The position numbers and the translations under genes are program-made. DNA of 64,000 nt from Sphingobacteriales bacterium 50-39 (GTDB taxonomy: Bacteria; Bacteroidota; Bacteroidia; Chitinophagales; Chitinophagaceae): contig MKTZ01000015.1 in assembly GCA_001898505.1 (NCBI GenBank), forward strand, positions 62,001 through 126,000, read 5' to 3'. Below, piece after piece: positions 9,360-18,183 of the stretch (its first letter is position 1; every line of letters starts with the position of its first letter). Under the pieces are notes generated by a model. The model searched no databases. It saw only the letters and a program-made list of their open reading frames with translations, and was not told the origin of the DNA.

Positions 9360-9399
9360 CCGAAAACGGGCTATATTTCCCAGGCGGCCCGTTTTTCGG
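9360..9399. other. Long hairpin upstream of tuf
   Basis: Inverted repeat CCGAAAACGGGC / GCCCGTTTTTCGG with a 15-base loop and one bulge, placed 6 bases after repeat copy 2. It separates tRNA-Thr from the tuf leader and may act in tRNA 3' processing or attenuation. Confidence 0.5.
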
Positions 9400-9414
9400 A
9401 TATAATAATTTCAG

Positions 9415-9486
<72 letters not shown>

Positions 9487-9510
9487 TTATGAGTCAACTC
9501 AATCCAAACT

Positions 9511-9544
9511 CCGGAACCGGTTCGGTCGAAGGTCAGACATTAGC
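9511..9544 (+). repeat. Double-hairpin intergenic repeat, degenerate copy 3
   Basis: CCGGAACCGGTTCGG, an imperfect palindrome, then TCGAAGGTCAGACATTAGC. The tail AGACATTAGC is identical to copies 9636-9676 and 12497-12536, but hairpin 1 is eroded. It lies between tRNA-Gly and tRNA-Thr(GGT). Confidence 0.55.
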
Positions 9545-9556
9545 CCGAACTTATTG

Positions 9557-9629
9557 AGCGGAAGACGAGGTTCGAACCCGCGACCTACAGCTTGGAAGGC
9601 TGTCGCTCTACCAACTGAGCTACTTCCGC
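9557..9629 (-). tRNA. tRNA-Gly (anticodon TCC)
   Basis: Minus strand, 73 bases. Acceptor GCGGAAG/CTTCCGC is perfect, discriminator T, anticodon arm ACAGC-CTTCCAA-GCTGT (TCC). It is the third tRNA of the tuf operon. Confidence 0.97.
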
Positions 9630-9635
9630 ATACAG

Positions 9636-9676
9636 GACGAACCGGAGGTTCGTCGTCCGAAGGACAGACATTAGCG
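9636..9676 (+). repeat. Double-hairpin intergenic repeat, copy 4 (best example)
   Basis: Hairpin 1 GACGAACC-GGA-GGTTCGTC is a perfect 8-bp stem. It is followed at once by hairpin 2 GTCC-GAA-GGAC and the tail AGACATTAGCG. It lies between tRNA-Tyr and tRNA-Gly, 6 bases from tRNA-Gly. Confidence 0.75.
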
Positions 9677-9679
9677 CTT

Positions 9680-9707
9680 CCTAAAAAAATCGCCCGATTT
9701 TTTTAGG
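9680..9707. other. A/T-rich perfect hairpin between tRNA-Tyr and tRNA-Gly
   Basis: Perfect 13-bp inverted repeat CCTAAAAAAATCG / CGATTTTTTTAGG with a 2-base loop, placed 3 bases after repeat copy 4. Its T run lies in the stem, so it is more likely a processing or stability structure within the tRNA operon than a full terminator. Confidence 0.6.
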
Positions 9708-9755
9708 TTCTGTACTCCGAATTTTACAAAGAACTCTTCACCGCAGTGAATTACG

Positions 9756-9838
9756 TGGGCAAGGATGGATTCGAACCACCGAACTCCGAAGAGGACAGAT
9801 TTACAGTCTGTTGCCGTTGGCCACTTGGCTACTTGCCC
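9756..9838 (-). tRNA. tRNA-Tyr (anticodon GTA)
   Basis: Minus strand, 83 bases with the long variable arm of class II tRNAs. Acceptor GGGCAAG/CTTGCCC, discriminator A, anticodon loop CTGTAAA (GTA). It is the second tRNA of the operon. Confidence 0.97.
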
Positions 9839-9874
9839 GAAATTTCAATACCAGGGAATCTATCTCCCCCCGTG

Positions 9875-9947
9875 AGCCGGCGGATGGAATCGAACCTCCG
9901 ACCTACTGATTACAAATCAGTTGCTCTACCAGCTGAGCTACGCCGGC
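9875..9947 (-). tRNA. tRNA-Thr (anticodon TGT)
   Basis: Minus strand, 73 bases. Acceptor GCCGGCG/CGCCGGC, discriminator T, anticodon arm ACTGA-TTTGTAA-TCAGT (TGT). It is the first tRNA of the tuf operon, about 95 bases after a consensus promoter. Confidence 0.97.
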
Positions 9948-10049
9948 CTATGCTCACTCAAAAAACCACCCAAATCTCGCTTATCAGATCCCCCCTAAAC
10001 TCACCGAAATCTCACTTATCACACTGAATCACTGCTTTTTTTGGGAAGG

Positions 10050-10077
10050 CAAAGGTACGTGAAAATGTCAAATTCAA
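10050..10077 (-). promoter_or_regulatory. Promoter of the tRNA-tuf-secE-nusG operon
   Basis: Minus strand: TTG at 10077-10075, a 17-base spacer, TACCTTTG at 10057-10050 (full match to TAnnTTTG). No other gene start lies between it and tRNA-Thr(TGT), so it probably drives the whole run down to nusG. Confidence 0.7.
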
Positions 10078-10127
10078 AAATTTTGTACCCTTTTTTTTAC
10101 TATCTTCTCTCCAATCGGGAGGAAACA

Positions 10128-10340
10128 CAATTTACGTCTCTTGTATTAATTGTAAGTTTGGCGAAACAATTCCCCTACGCCGACGGTCCATTTATTGATC
10201 GATAGACTAATACAGGGCGTGTTTTATCGTGCCAGCGCTAAGGCGGCAGACCTTCGATCGCCCACGGCCAGGATGCCTGATGATCAGGCATCCTGTATAT
10301 CCAAAATAAATGATAGTTTCATGCCCCCAAAACAGCATTC
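10128..10340 (+). promoter_or_regulatory. Candidate promoter and structured leader of the DUF6056-like gene
   Basis: A full -7 match TAAGTTTG at 10153-10160 is preceded 19 bases upstream by only TTT instead of TTG. The predicted leader to the ATG at 10341 is about 175 bases. It contains a perfect 11-bp inverted repeat AGGATGCCTGA/TCAGGCATCCT with a TGA loop at 10270-10294. No T run follows, so it is not a standard terminator. No gene is visible here. Confidence 0.45.
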
Positions 10341-11852
10341 ATGGCATTATCACTGTCGAAAAAAAATTCATTGTTTATCTGGATATGTATCTTTCTCTGT
10401 CTGCTGCCCTTCGTTATTCTCTCTTTTTTTAATGTCATAGCGTATGACGACTATGCTGGTATAGGAGCTTTTGACAAATATGGATTCCTCAAGACACAGC
10501 AATTGATCTACACCTACTGGGAAGGCAGATTCACGGCTACATTTATCTGCGGAGTATGCGTGAAACTGGGCATTCTTACCCATTATTACTATCTCGTCTT
10601 CTTTTTATGGGCAATCTTTAGCTGGGGAGCCATTTTCTTTTTTTTGCGATCGATTAATACCTATTTTCTAAACAGGACCTTTTCAAGACAGGGTATCGTG
10701 CAGGCAAGTCTAATACTATTTATCCTCGACATCTATGTTATGGTAGAGATGTCTTCGGGTATTTACTGGTTTAGCCCGACCGCCGTTTACCAGACTGCCT
10801 TTATACTATTTATAACCCTAATGGGATGCCTGATCCGCCAACTGTCGGCCCCCGTCCGTCCGGGGAAGCGGGCAGCCTTTTTGAACACGGTGATCCTTCT
10901 TCTATGTATACTTATTGCAGGCAGCAACGAGGTGATCAGCATTGCCCTCGTCTGCTTCTTCATACTTCTAACAGGAATTTATCGCTACTACGGCAGCCCT
11001 ATCCCAAGGTCGCTATTCCTTTATCTGGGTGTGCTTCTACTGGCAGGAGTGACCATCATGCTCAGTTCGGGCACTTTGTCTTTCCGGCAACAGTTGATGC
11101 AGGGTCATACAGGATATGCAGGCGTGGTGCCCATTCTGTTGTTCCGGGTGCTCGCCATCTTTTATTATGTCCTGAAAGAGCCCTTGTTCTGGGCTGTCTC
11201 CGGAACCAGCTTTGCCCTGGGGATGCGGGCTGCCTCCATACCCTCCCTTTCCGGATTTGTTGCTGCTCTGAAAAGCAGGCCTTTTTTTATACGGGGCATC
11301 GCAGCGGTGCTGCTGCTGATGCTATTTGTTCTGGCCCCTATACTTTGGGTCACGCGCGGCTCCATTCCCGAACGAGCGCTCAATGATATGACATCCCTGG
11401 CGGCCTTTGGACTGCTGGCAGTTGTTTTTTTGCTGGGTGTTGGCAATCCTTCTTTAAGCAGGATCGTACTGCCCATGAAACATCTTTCAACCCTGATCAT
11501 TGTTGTATTAACCTGTGGACTGCTGGCCAGCTATAACTACAAGGAGGCCTGGAAAAATGTCATTACAGGGTATTTCTATCATGCTATTCAAAAAGACAGA
11601 CAGAAGATATTCGAAGCGGCCCGCGAACGCCATGAACGCGTAACCACAATATTGTCTTATGAAGCGGCATTGGATGAGAAGGTTCGGCAACTGTTCCCCC
11701 ATGGAGCACCGGTGACACTGCAACGCTGGCTGGCGGCGCGCCCCACCCTACTGTATTTTGACAACGAGGCGGAAGATCATACCGGCCCCTACCTTCGTCA
11801 ATTCTACGGATTGGACAGCATTTTGGTGCGCTCCGACCTTAGAGGACGCTAG
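10341..11852 (+). CDS. Polytopic membrane protein, DUF6056-like (possible GT-C fold)
   Basis: A 503-residue inner-membrane protein with about a dozen hydrophobic segments. The first extracytoplasmic loop carries NVIAYDDYAGIGAF, resembling the acidic first loop of GT-C glycosyltransferases. SSGIYWFSP and AGSNEVISI are conserved with a second copy at 15321-16718 (GGGIYWVSA, AGSNEIITV), so the two are paralogs. I place it in the DUF6056 type from memory; no reaction is known to me. A link to surface polysaccharide is inferred from the glycosyltransferase and acyltransferase genes nearby. It stands alone on the plus strand between hpf and the tRNA operon. Confidence 0.7.
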   Translation: MALSLSKKNSLFIWICIFLCLLPFVILSFFNVIAYDDYAGIGAFDKYGFLKTQQLIYTYWEGRFTATFICGVCVKLGILTHYYYLVFFLWAIFSWGAIFFFLRSINTYFLNRTFSRQGIVQASLILFILDIYVMVEMSSGIYWFSPTAVYQTAFILFITLMGCLIRQLSAPVRPGKRAAFLNTVILLLCILIAGSNEVISIALVCFFILLTGIYRYYGSPIPRSLFLYLGVLLLAGVTIMLSSGTLSFRQQLMQGHTGYAGVVPILLFRVLAIFYYVLKEPLFWAVSGTSFALGMRAASIPSLSGFVAALKSRPFFIRGIAAVLLLMLFVLAPILWVTRGSIPERALNDMTSLAAFGLLAVVFLLGVGNPSLSRIVLPMKHLSTLIIVVLTCGLLASYNYKEAWKNVITGYFYHAIQKDRQKIFEAARERHERVTTILSYEAALDEKVRQLFPHGAPVTLQRWLAARPTLLYFDNEAEDHTGPYLRQFYGLDSILVRSDLRGR

Positions 11853-11908
11853 CCGTGCAGCCACCGCCCTTTTTTCAAGCTTTATTAACCCCGACAAATA
11901 TTACGGAC

Positions 11909-11935
11909 AAAAAAAAGACCCCCGTTAGGAGGTCT
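11909..11935 (-). terminator. Terminator downstream of hpf
   Basis: On the minus strand, AGACCTCC-TAAC-GGGGGTCT (8 positions, one mismatch) is followed by a run of seven T. It lies about 75 bases after the hpf stop. Confidence 0.75.
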
Positions 11936-11966
11936 CTTCCGGTAATATCTTTCTGGCGTTTCTGCC

Positions 11967-11985
11967 GACGAACCTTTGGTTCATC
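11967..11985. repeat. Probable degenerate repeat hairpin
   Basis: GACGAACC-TTT-GGTTCATC closely resembles hairpin 1 of the repeat at 9636-9676 (GACGAACC-GGA-GGTTCGTC), but hairpin 2 and the AGACATTAG tail are absent. It lies just after the hpf stop. It may be a remnant of the same family or a coincidence. Confidence 0.4.
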
Positions 11986-12008
11986 AGGGACGTCAATCCT
12001 TCCCGGAA

Positions 12009-12308
12009 CTATGCAAGCTGTTTTTCTTTCTTCTTTTTTACCTGGTTCACCAATGACTCGAAGGCGCTGTCAAAAGACTCTTCGAAAGACTTGGAAGAAC
12101 ATTTTACAAAAAAGTGGTGTTTGGGAACATGAACTCTGATCTCTGCTATCTTGTCCTTGATCGTGTGGACCACGTTATCCAACTTCAAGAACACGTCAAC
12201 TTTAATGATCCTGTCGTGAAAGGTGGTTAATTTAGACATTTTTTTGTTTACATAATCTACTAATTTTCCATCTGCATCGAAGTGCACAGTTTGAATTCTG
12301 ACATTCAT
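12009..12308 (-). CDS. hpf: Ribosome hibernation promoting factor (short HPF)
   Basis: Binds the 30S decoding region in stationary phase and silences ribosomes. It has 99 residues, the short form without the dimerisation tail. It starts MNVRIQTVHFDADGKLVDYV and ends in the basic stretch QVKKKKEKQLA. In Bacteroidota this gene normally lies between xerC and the tRNA-tuf operon. Here the order and strand are kept, but other genes have come between on both sides. It has its own leader and terminator. Confidence 0.93.
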   Translation of the reverse strand: MNVRIQTVHFDADGKLVDYVNKKMSKLTTFHDRIIKVDVFLKLDNVVHTIKDKIAEIRVHVPKHHFFVKCSSKSFEESFDSAFESLVNQVKKKKEKQLA

Positions 12309-12490
12309 AGCTATCCCATTTTTAAACAGTGAACAATAAATACAAAGAACTTGCTGCTGAGGTGCATGTGTACATCGAGATACTCTTGTATCTCAGGAAC
12401 TACAGAAGGATAAGGTGGGACAATGAAGTTAATCTTTCAACGCTGTTTTTCCAAATAAATAGCCGTATATAATATCGTTAAAACCGCTAC
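12309..12490 (-). promoter_or_regulatory. Leader and promoter region of hpf
   Basis: A perfect 7-bp hairpin GAGATAC-TCTT-GTATCTC lies at 12377-12394, in the predicted hpf leader. About 50 bases further upstream on the minus strand is a partial promoter: TTG, about 20 bases, then TAACTTCA, which matches the -7 element except at its end. No gene is visible between hpf and the glycosyltransferase. Confidence 0.4.
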
Positions 12491-12496
12491 TTTCAA

Positions 12497-12536
12497 AAGC
12501 CCCTGGAAGGGACTCGTCCGAAGGACAGACATTAGC
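12497..12536 (+). repeat. Double-hairpin intergenic repeat, copy 5
   Basis: Hairpin 1 AGCCCCT-GGA-AGGGACT (one mismatch), then GTCC-GAA-GGAC and AGACATTAGCG, whose last 22 bases are identical to copy 9636-9676. The TTA in its tail supplies the stop codon of the minus-strand glycosyltransferase at 12532, so the repeat overlaps a coding end. Confidence 0.7.
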
Positions 12537-14382
12537 GGTCAACCAAACTCCTCGTTACATAAATACGCATCCTCGGCCCATATGAGGTCGGCTTATCATC
12601 CGCCCACAACACATACCTTTTACCCAAAACATCCAAAGGCAACGGCATATTCAGCCCTTCCGGCATAAAAATTACATCTCCCCCCACCACGGTCCTGCTA
12701 AAGAACACCTCCTTTTCCCTCCCCTTCCGGATGAGGTACTCCTGGACGTACATGGGATAAAAATCATCAGAAGTCGTTCTCTGCCAAGTAGTTGGATGAA
12801 GCCCATCCAACTCCCTTATATCCTTTTCCACCCCCCGGACTATCCGCGTATCTATCCGGTGCTCGAGCCCGGACTGATCCCGGTATAACCCCCTTACACT
12901 ACCCCCTATTTTCACTACCAGGAGCAACCCCAGCGCCAATGACACATAATACCTTCGCACAAGCCGCCACTTAAACAATAAATCATAACACCCTTTTATA
13001 AACACGAGATTTATCGCCGGCACAACATAACATAATCCACGTTCCACGGGATAAATCTTTTTATATAATGTCCACCCTGTCAGCGATACCACAAGCGCTA
13101 CGAGATATAAGAACATATTATCATAGAACATACCCACAATGATCTTCTTTCTGTATGCAACAAACAACCCTACAGCACATACCACCATAAAAAACACCCC
13201 GGGTATATCCCAATGTATAAAGTCTTTTACGATATAGGCTCCATTCCGTATATGAGCAAAGAGAATCGCATAGCTGCCCCCGGTCACATAATCATTCGCC
13301 ATCAGGGCGCCCCAGCTGCTGGATAAGATCAATGGCATATACAATACTGCCAGCCACCCTGCCATGATACCCACGCACCGAACAAAAAAAAGAAAGCCTG
13401 CCCTGTCCTTTTCCCGCCAGCAATGCCACAGATACGCTAGCCCCAATGCGGTCAGATGATACACAAACACAGGATTGATATAAAGACCCACCACCACTCC
13501 AGCAATAAACAAAGTATACCCACGACGCTCCCTCCTGCCGGCCCCAAAAAAACATTCCCAACAACTAACCGCACTCACCAGCGCACAAACCTCCTGCCAC
13601 TGATACCCCCTTCCCTGTACAGCATAATAGGACGTGACATAGCAAAAAGCAATCGCGGCTACAGATATCATCGCCCTCCAATACCCATCCCACCGCCTGA
13701 CCAGACAAAAGATACTATACAGCAGAAAAAGATCACCCAGGATGCTGGGCAACCGCATCACAGCCTTGACGGACAACCCCGGTATAAGGTTCAGCAAAGC
13801 GCAGCAGCCATTAAAAAACACATGATTGTTGGGGATGGGATAGCTTGTAAGGGAAATGAATAATCCCGGTCGCACAAAATACAGATAAGAACAAACCTCG
13901 TCGGTCTGCAATGGGTTCGCAACATAAAAATACAGCCGGTAGGCCAGCACACCCGCCGTCAAAAGAAAGAACGCGCCTTTTTCAGCCCCGCTGCATCCTT
14001 TCAGCCCCCCGGCCAAAAAGACCAGCCCCCTCCACAGTTCGCCCACCAGCCTCCGGAAAAATCTCCAGATACTCCGGCTAAAAGCCAGGTAGAGGACAGG
14101 CATCGCCGTCAGCAATACAAATCCCGCCAGCCGATGCGTTCCTATCCATTCATGCCAGGCCGGCGTGAAGCTTTGCACAGCTATAGTGTACGTATCAAAA
14201 GCCTGGGGAAAAGTCTTGCTGTAGAGGGCTAAAAGATTGTCATAGCTATTCCCGGCCAGCAGACGGAAGATCCCCAGCGACAGCAACATATACCCCAATG
14301 GAATAAGAAATAACACGGTGCACAACAGCCATCCGGCTGCCCGCCTGACCGCGCCCTTGTGCAGGGTCGGACTCCCATCCAT
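12532..14382 (-). CDS. GT-C family membrane glycosyltransferase (GT39/ArnT-like)
   Basis: A 616-residue polytopic inner-membrane protein. The first large outer loop carries NPLQTDEVCSYLYF and then SYPIPNNHVFFN, the acidic and His pattern of polyprenyl-phosphate-sugar-dependent GT-C enzymes. Hydrophobic spans continue to about residue 480, followed by a periplasmic C-terminal domain. I chose the ATG at 14382, one base after the xerC stop (TAG-T-ATG). An upstream in-frame ATG at 14415 would overlap xerC by 32 bases. It is probably translated together with xerC. The sugar and acceptor are unknown. Its stop codon lies within a repeat element. Confidence 0.75.
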   Translation of the reverse strand: MDGSPTLHKGAVRRAAGWLLCTVLFLIPLGYMLLSLGIFRLLAGNSYDNLLALYSKTFPQAFDTYTIAVQSFTPAWHEWIGTHRLAGFVLLTAMPVLYLAFSRSIWRFFRRLVGELWRGLVFLAGGLKGCSGAEKGAFFLLTAGVLAYRLYFYVANPLQTDEVCSYLYFVRPGLFISLTSYPIPNNHVFFNGCCALLNLIPGLSVKAVMRLPSILGDLFLLYSIFCLVRRWDGYWRAMISVAAIAFCYVTSYYAVQGRGYQWQEVCALVSAVSCWECFFGAGRRERRGYTLFIAGVVVGLYINPVFVYHLTALGLAYLWHCWREKDRAGFLFFVRCVGIMAGWLAVLYMPLILSSSWGALMANDYVTGGSYAILFAHIRNGAYIVKDFIHWDIPGVFFMVVCAVGLFVAYRKKIIVGMFYDNMFLYLVALVVSLTGWTLYKKIYPVERGLCYVVPAINLVFIKGCYDLLFKWRLVRRYYVSLALGLLLVVKIGGSVRGLYRDQSGLEHRIDTRIVRGVEKDIRELDGLHPTTWQRTTSDDFYPMYVQEYLIRKGREKEVFFSRTVVGGDVIFMPEGLNMPLPLDVLGKRYVLWADDKPTSYGPRMRIYVTRSLVDR

Positions 14383-14383
14383 A

Positions 14384-15265
14384 CTATGCCTTGGGATGCG
14401 CTTTTTTATAAACATCCTTCAGCTTTTCGATGGTATTATGTGTATACACCTGCGTGGCCGCAAGACTGGCATGTCCCAACAGCTCCTTTACGGAATTCAA
14501 TTCGGCGCCCTCATTCATCAGATGCGTAGCAAAAGAATGCCGCAATACGTGCGGACTTTTCTTATCGATGGTGGTCACCTGCGAAAGATATTTCTTCACC
14601 ACCCGGTAGACATATTTGGCATAAAGCTTTTTTCCACTCTTTCCTACAAACAGATACCGTACATCCGGCTCCTCGAACTCTGCTCGCTTCTTCTGGCAGT
14701 ACGCTTCGATCTCTCCTATCAGCATGGGTCCTATAGGAATAATCCTTTCTTTTTTACCCTTTCCCAATACCTTGATGGTCCTGTTCCCCTTGTCCACCTG
14801 CCGCTCCTGCAAATGCAGCAGCTCGCTCAGACGGACACCGGTGTGATAAAAGACGGCCAGGAGCAGCCTGTCGGTCCAGCCTTCCCAGCTGTCGGGAAAG
14901 CTGATATTCTCAAAAAGGGTCGCGATATCCTGCTGCTCCACATAGACAGGCAGCCGTTTGCTGACCTTGGGACTCGTAATAGCGATCATGGGGGATTGCT
15001 CTACCTCGCCCGAGCGCATCTGGTATTTAAAAAAAGACTTTAAGGAAGATATCTTCCGGTTGATGCTCCTGTTGTTCAATCCCTCGTCCTTTAAGGACGC
15101 CAGCCAGCTGCGGATAATAGCAGGAGTGATGGCTTTCAGCGACTGCTCTCCGAACTGCAGCGCCATGTAGTCGAAGAATTGCACCAGGTCATCCTGGTAC
15201 GACCGTATCGTATTGGGCGAATAATGCTTTTCAAACGTCAGATAGTCGATAAAGGATTGGATCAT
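14384..15265 (-). CDS. xerC: Tyrosine recombinase XerC
   Basis: Site-specific recombinase that, with XerD, resolves chromosome dimers at dif. It has 293 residues from the ATG at 15265 (MIQSFIDYLTFEKHYSPNTI); an upstream ATG at 15298 would add 11 residues. The N-terminal core-binding domain covers about 1-90. The catalytic residues are complete: Arg145 (TGVRLSEL), Lys169 (LGKGKKER), His239 and Arg242 (PHVLRHSFATHL), His265 (LLGHASL), Tyr274 (QVYTH). The neighbourhood (rpsU, hpf, tuf) is the usual housekeeping one, so this is the chromosomal recombinase rather than an integron or phage enzyme. Confidence 0.9.
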   Translation of the reverse strand: MIQSFIDYLTFEKHYSPNTIRSYQDDLVQFFDYMALQFGEQSLKAITPAIIRSWLASLKDEGLNNRSINRKISSLKSFFKYQMRSGEVEQSPMIAITSPKVSKRLPVYVEQQDIATLFENISFPDSWEGWTDRLLLAVFYHTGVRLSELLHLQERQVDKGNRTIKVLGKGKKERIIPIGPMLIGEIEAYCQKKRAEFEEPDVRYLFVGKSGKKLYAKYVYRVVKKYLSQVTTIDKKSPHVLRHSFATHLMNEGAELNSVKELLGHASLAATQVYTHNTIEKLKDVYKKAHPKA

Positions 15266-15320
15266 TGCGTGACCGCTTAATTTCTGCAAATTTACCAAAA
15301 ATACCTGTCCTTCTCAGTTG

Positions 15321-16718
15321 TCAACGGACGATCACCTTTTTTTGAAAATAGTCGGATATGTGAAAGTCATTGACATCCGCAGAGTCATAACGCAGCGTGA
15401 TGGATGTATGACGCAGGTAAGGCACCACACAGCTGTCCGCCCTGCATTTCAGGATCAGCTGATAACGCTGGTTCATTTCCTTGTCATACTGATAGGCGTT
15501 GCCGGACACCAGTTCCCGGACGGCAATGGATACATTGTTTTTACACATAAATCCCGATATCAGCAGCAGCGCCACGGCAATATTCCTGTATTGCCCAAAC
15601 TTTGCAAATGGCCCTCTCCCACGGGTCGCCCGGGTTCCGAAATACATCAACCCTATGAGCTGAAAGAAAAAGACCATATTAACCACCCGGTAGGGAGGAT
15701 GCAGCCCCGATAGATACAGCACAATAAAAGGGATAGTAAAGAGTATAAAAAGCCAGCCGGCCGTAAAATAAGACACGGCATTCAACAGTTCCTGCTGCAC
15801 ACCATACACGCTCCTGCACCAGCGTATAAAAGGATCATACGCCGCGATCAGCGCCGCCAGGCAAAAAGGGCTGATCAGCGCTTTTAAAACACAAAAGCCG
15901 GATACCAGGATGGAAAATCCGGCCGAATACCAAAACTTGGCGCTGTCCGTGGTCTGCATAAGGGCCAGGCGGTGTGGCGCCCCTTTAAAACAGGCAACAA
16001 ACCCCACTGAGAGCCCCAATAGGCTCAAAAGCAGCACGGTCGCACGGTCAATTCCCCTCTTCCTCCTGATCCTGTAAAGGTTCACCACGCCCAATATTAC
16101 CAGGCTTACAACGGTGATGATCTCGTTTGAACCCGCCATGGCCAGGAAACAAACGCCGATCCCAGCCAATACCCATCTACTTCGGCGCCCCCTGTACCAC
16201 ATCACCAATAAATTGACCCAGCATACAAAGAGCAACAACCCTATCCCAAAAACGATAAGGGCAGAGACCCAATAGATCCCCCCTCCGATGCCCGGTGCGG
16301 CGGATAAAAAAACAGCGGTAAAGAGTATGGCCAACTCGTAACAGCTTTTTCTGGTAACCCCGGGACTATACCCCGACAACGTCCTGAACAGCCCTGCCAT
16401 AGCCGCAATAAACAACAGGAGAAATACAACAGGAATGACCTTATACCCCCAAAAATTACCCCAGGACAAAGGACTGAAACAGGACAGTCCCAGGGCCAGC
16501 CAACGGGGAGGTACAGTATTATACAGCTCCACCTGGGCATGCAAAAAGCCCAGCCGGCGAACCATGCCAGTAGACCAATAATCGTCCCCCAACGGGTGGT
16601 TAAAAAAGGAAATAACAAAAAAGGGAAGAAGGATAATAAGGGCCGTCGCCCGGGACAGGAATGCCTGTCCTTTGGACAATGACCCATCGGTGCGTTTAGT
16701 GGCCAATAGTCTTTCCAT
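15321..16718 (-). CDS. Polytopic membrane protein, DUF6056-like, paralog of 10341-11852
   Basis: A 465-residue membrane protein. The N-terminal region FFNHPLGDDYWSTGMVRRLG parallels FFNVIAYDDYAGIG of the gene at 10341. AGSNEIITV and GGGIYWVSA match AGSNEVISI and SSGIYWFSP there. It has many hydrophobic spans and ends in a soluble segment of about 70 residues. It lies 55 bases before the chosen xerC start and 87 bases after the MBOAT gene, on the same strand. A -7-like TATCTTTG at 16766-16759 may give it its own promoter. Function unknown; a GT-C-like role in envelope glycan assembly is an inference. Confidence 0.7.
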   Translation of the reverse strand: MERLLATKRTDGSLSKGQAFLSRATALIILLPFFVISFFNHPLGDDYWSTGMVRRLGFLHAQVELYNTVPPRWLALGLSCFSPLSWGNFWGYKVIPVVFLLLFIAAMAGLFRTLSGYSPGVTRKSCYELAILFTAVFLSAAPGIGGGIYWVSALIVFGIGLLLFVCWVNLLVMWYRGRRSRWVLAGIGVCFLAMAGSNEIITVVSLVILGVVNLYRIRRKRGIDRATVLLLSLLGLSVGFVACFKGAPHRLALMQTTDSAKFWYSAGFSILVSGFCVLKALISPFCLAALIAAYDPFIRWCRSVYGVQQELLNAVSYFTAGWLFILFTIPFIVLYLSGLHPPYRVVNMVFFFQLIGLMYFGTRATRGRGPFAKFGQYRNIAVALLLISGFMCKNNVSIAVRELVSGNAYQYDKEMNQRYQLILKCRADSCVVPYLRHTSITLRYDSADVNDFHISDYFQKKVIVR

Positions 16719-16805
16719 TCAAAAAGTCCATAGGAGCTGAAAGGTAATACCTCGTAAACAAAGATAGGGATTATGGGCCCTTCTTCTCACGCCTCAAAGC
16801 ATCTC

Positions 16806-18164
16806 CTAAAACTGAAAATAAATAAAGGACTGCCCGCTGAAAACACCCCACATAAGGATGCTGGTCAGCATAAATACCCCAAAAGCAATATCAGGCCAAA
16901 ACCGGCCCTTCAGCTCTTCCAGTTTGGACGAAGTATACCTCTCCAGTATCAAAAGAAGCGCGATAAAAATAAAGCCCACGGCAATGGAGGTCCGCGTGAT
17001 CCACTGTACATAAAAGCTATTCCCTTTCGCTACAAAAAGATGCCGCAGTACGGTCAGCGACTGATCCAGGGTGGCGCTTCTGAAGAATACCCATGCAACG
17101 CTCACCAGGCAAAAGGTCACTACGACTCCCAATACGCGTGTCATTTTCCCCCCTTCTGTTTTCCTATTTCTATCCCTCCGCCACATCCACACCACCATCA
17201 TCACCCCATGCAGGGCGCCCCAGATAAGAAAATTCCAGCCCGCGCCATGCCATATCCCGCTGAGTAGGAAGACGACCAGGACATTGAAATATTTCCTGTA
17301 CCGTCCCACTCGATTGCCGCCCAGAGGAATATACACATAGTCCCTAAACCAGCTCGTTAGTGATATATGCCACCTGGACCAGAATTCGCGGATATTCCAG
17401 GCGAAATAGGGACGTGAAAAGTTGTCCATCAGATCAAAGCCCATTGTCCTGGCAGCCCCGATGGCGATATCGGAATATCCGGAGAAATCACAATATACCT
17501 GGAAGGAAAAAAATACCACAGCCACTATGACATACGAATATGGCAAATACTGTGCATGGTCATACACATAATTTACATACGCCGAAAGCCTGTCGGCGAT
17601 GACCAGCTTCTTAAAGAATCCCAACAACATCAGCCTGAGCCCCGCCCCGAGGTTCTCCCAGCTGAAATAATGACGTTCCCTCAACTGTGGCAGCAGCTGA
17701 TAAGGTCGCTCGATAGGGCCTGCCACCAATTGAGGATAGAACATGACATACAGCGCATAGATACCAAAATGCCGCTCGGCCGCCTGACGCCCCCTGTACA
17801 CTTCTATCGTATAGCTCATGGCCTGAAAAGTATGAAAAGACAGCCCTATCGGCAATATAAGACTCCAGGAGGAGGATATCCATCCTGCATATTTAAAGAC
17901 AAAGAGGACCCCGAGATTGGCGGCAATGCTCATGAGCAGAAAAAGCTGTCGTCGCCGCCCAGCCGACCTTTCGATAACGATGCCGGCTACATAATCCACC
18001 CCTATCGTAAATACCAGGATAAGCAGATAGGCAGGAATAAAATACATGTAAAAGATGCAACTGGCCACCAGGAGCTGAAGCCATCTCCACCGGTGAGGCA
18101 ATATGAAATATAGCAAGGTTACCACAGGGAAAAAAACCAGAAAACTCAACGAGTTGAATAGCAT
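16806..18164 (-). CDS. MBOAT family O-acyltransferase (AlgI/PatA type)
   Basis: A 452-residue membrane-bound O-acyltransferase that passes acyl groups across the inner membrane to an extracytoplasmic acceptor. It starts MLFNSLSFLVFFPVVTLLYF. Family signatures are YPQLVAGPIERP, FWSRWHISLTSWFRDYVYIP at about 260-282, and the catalytic His in LSGIWHGAGWNF at about 306. The SGNH protein just upstream (19-base gap) is the expected periplasmic partner, as in alginate- and PatA/PatB-type systems. The acceptor is unknown; a surface glycan made by the neighbouring GT-C proteins is a reasonable inference. Confidence 0.9.
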   Translation of the reverse strand: MLFNSLSFLVFFPVVTLLYFILPHRWRWLQLLVASCIFYMYFIPAYLLILVFTIGVDYVAGIVIERSAGRRRQLFLLMSIAANLGVLFVFKYAGWISSSWSLILPIGLSFHTFQAMSYTIEVYRGRQAAERHFGIYALYVMFYPQLVAGPIERPYQLLPQLRERHYFSWENLGAGLRLMLLGFFKKLVIADRLSAYVNYVYDHAQYLPYSYVIVAVVFFSFQVYCDFSGYSDIAIGAARTMGFDLMDNFSRPYFAWNIREFWSRWHISLTSWFRDYVYIPLGGNRVGRYRKYFNVLVVFLLSGIWHGAGWNFLIWGALHGVMMVVWMWRRDRNRKTEGGKMTRVLGVVVTFCLVSVAWVFFRSATLDQSLTVLRHLFVAKGNSFYVQWITRTSIAVGFIFIALLLILERYTSSKLEELKGRFWPDIAFGVFMLTSILMWGVFSGQSFIYFQF

Positions 18165-18183
18165 AGGCGTTGTTGAATAGCGC

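Noticed and set aside
10195..10440. Plus-strand frame upstream of the DUF6056-like gene
   Set aside because: It runs through the palindromic leader and overlaps the DUF6056-like gene in another frame, with no sign of a real protein.
14384..15265. XerC-like recombinase as a mark of an integrated element
   Set aside because: It lies in the conserved rpsU-hpf-tuf neighbourhood with a complete catalytic set, and there are no attachment-site repeats or phage genes.
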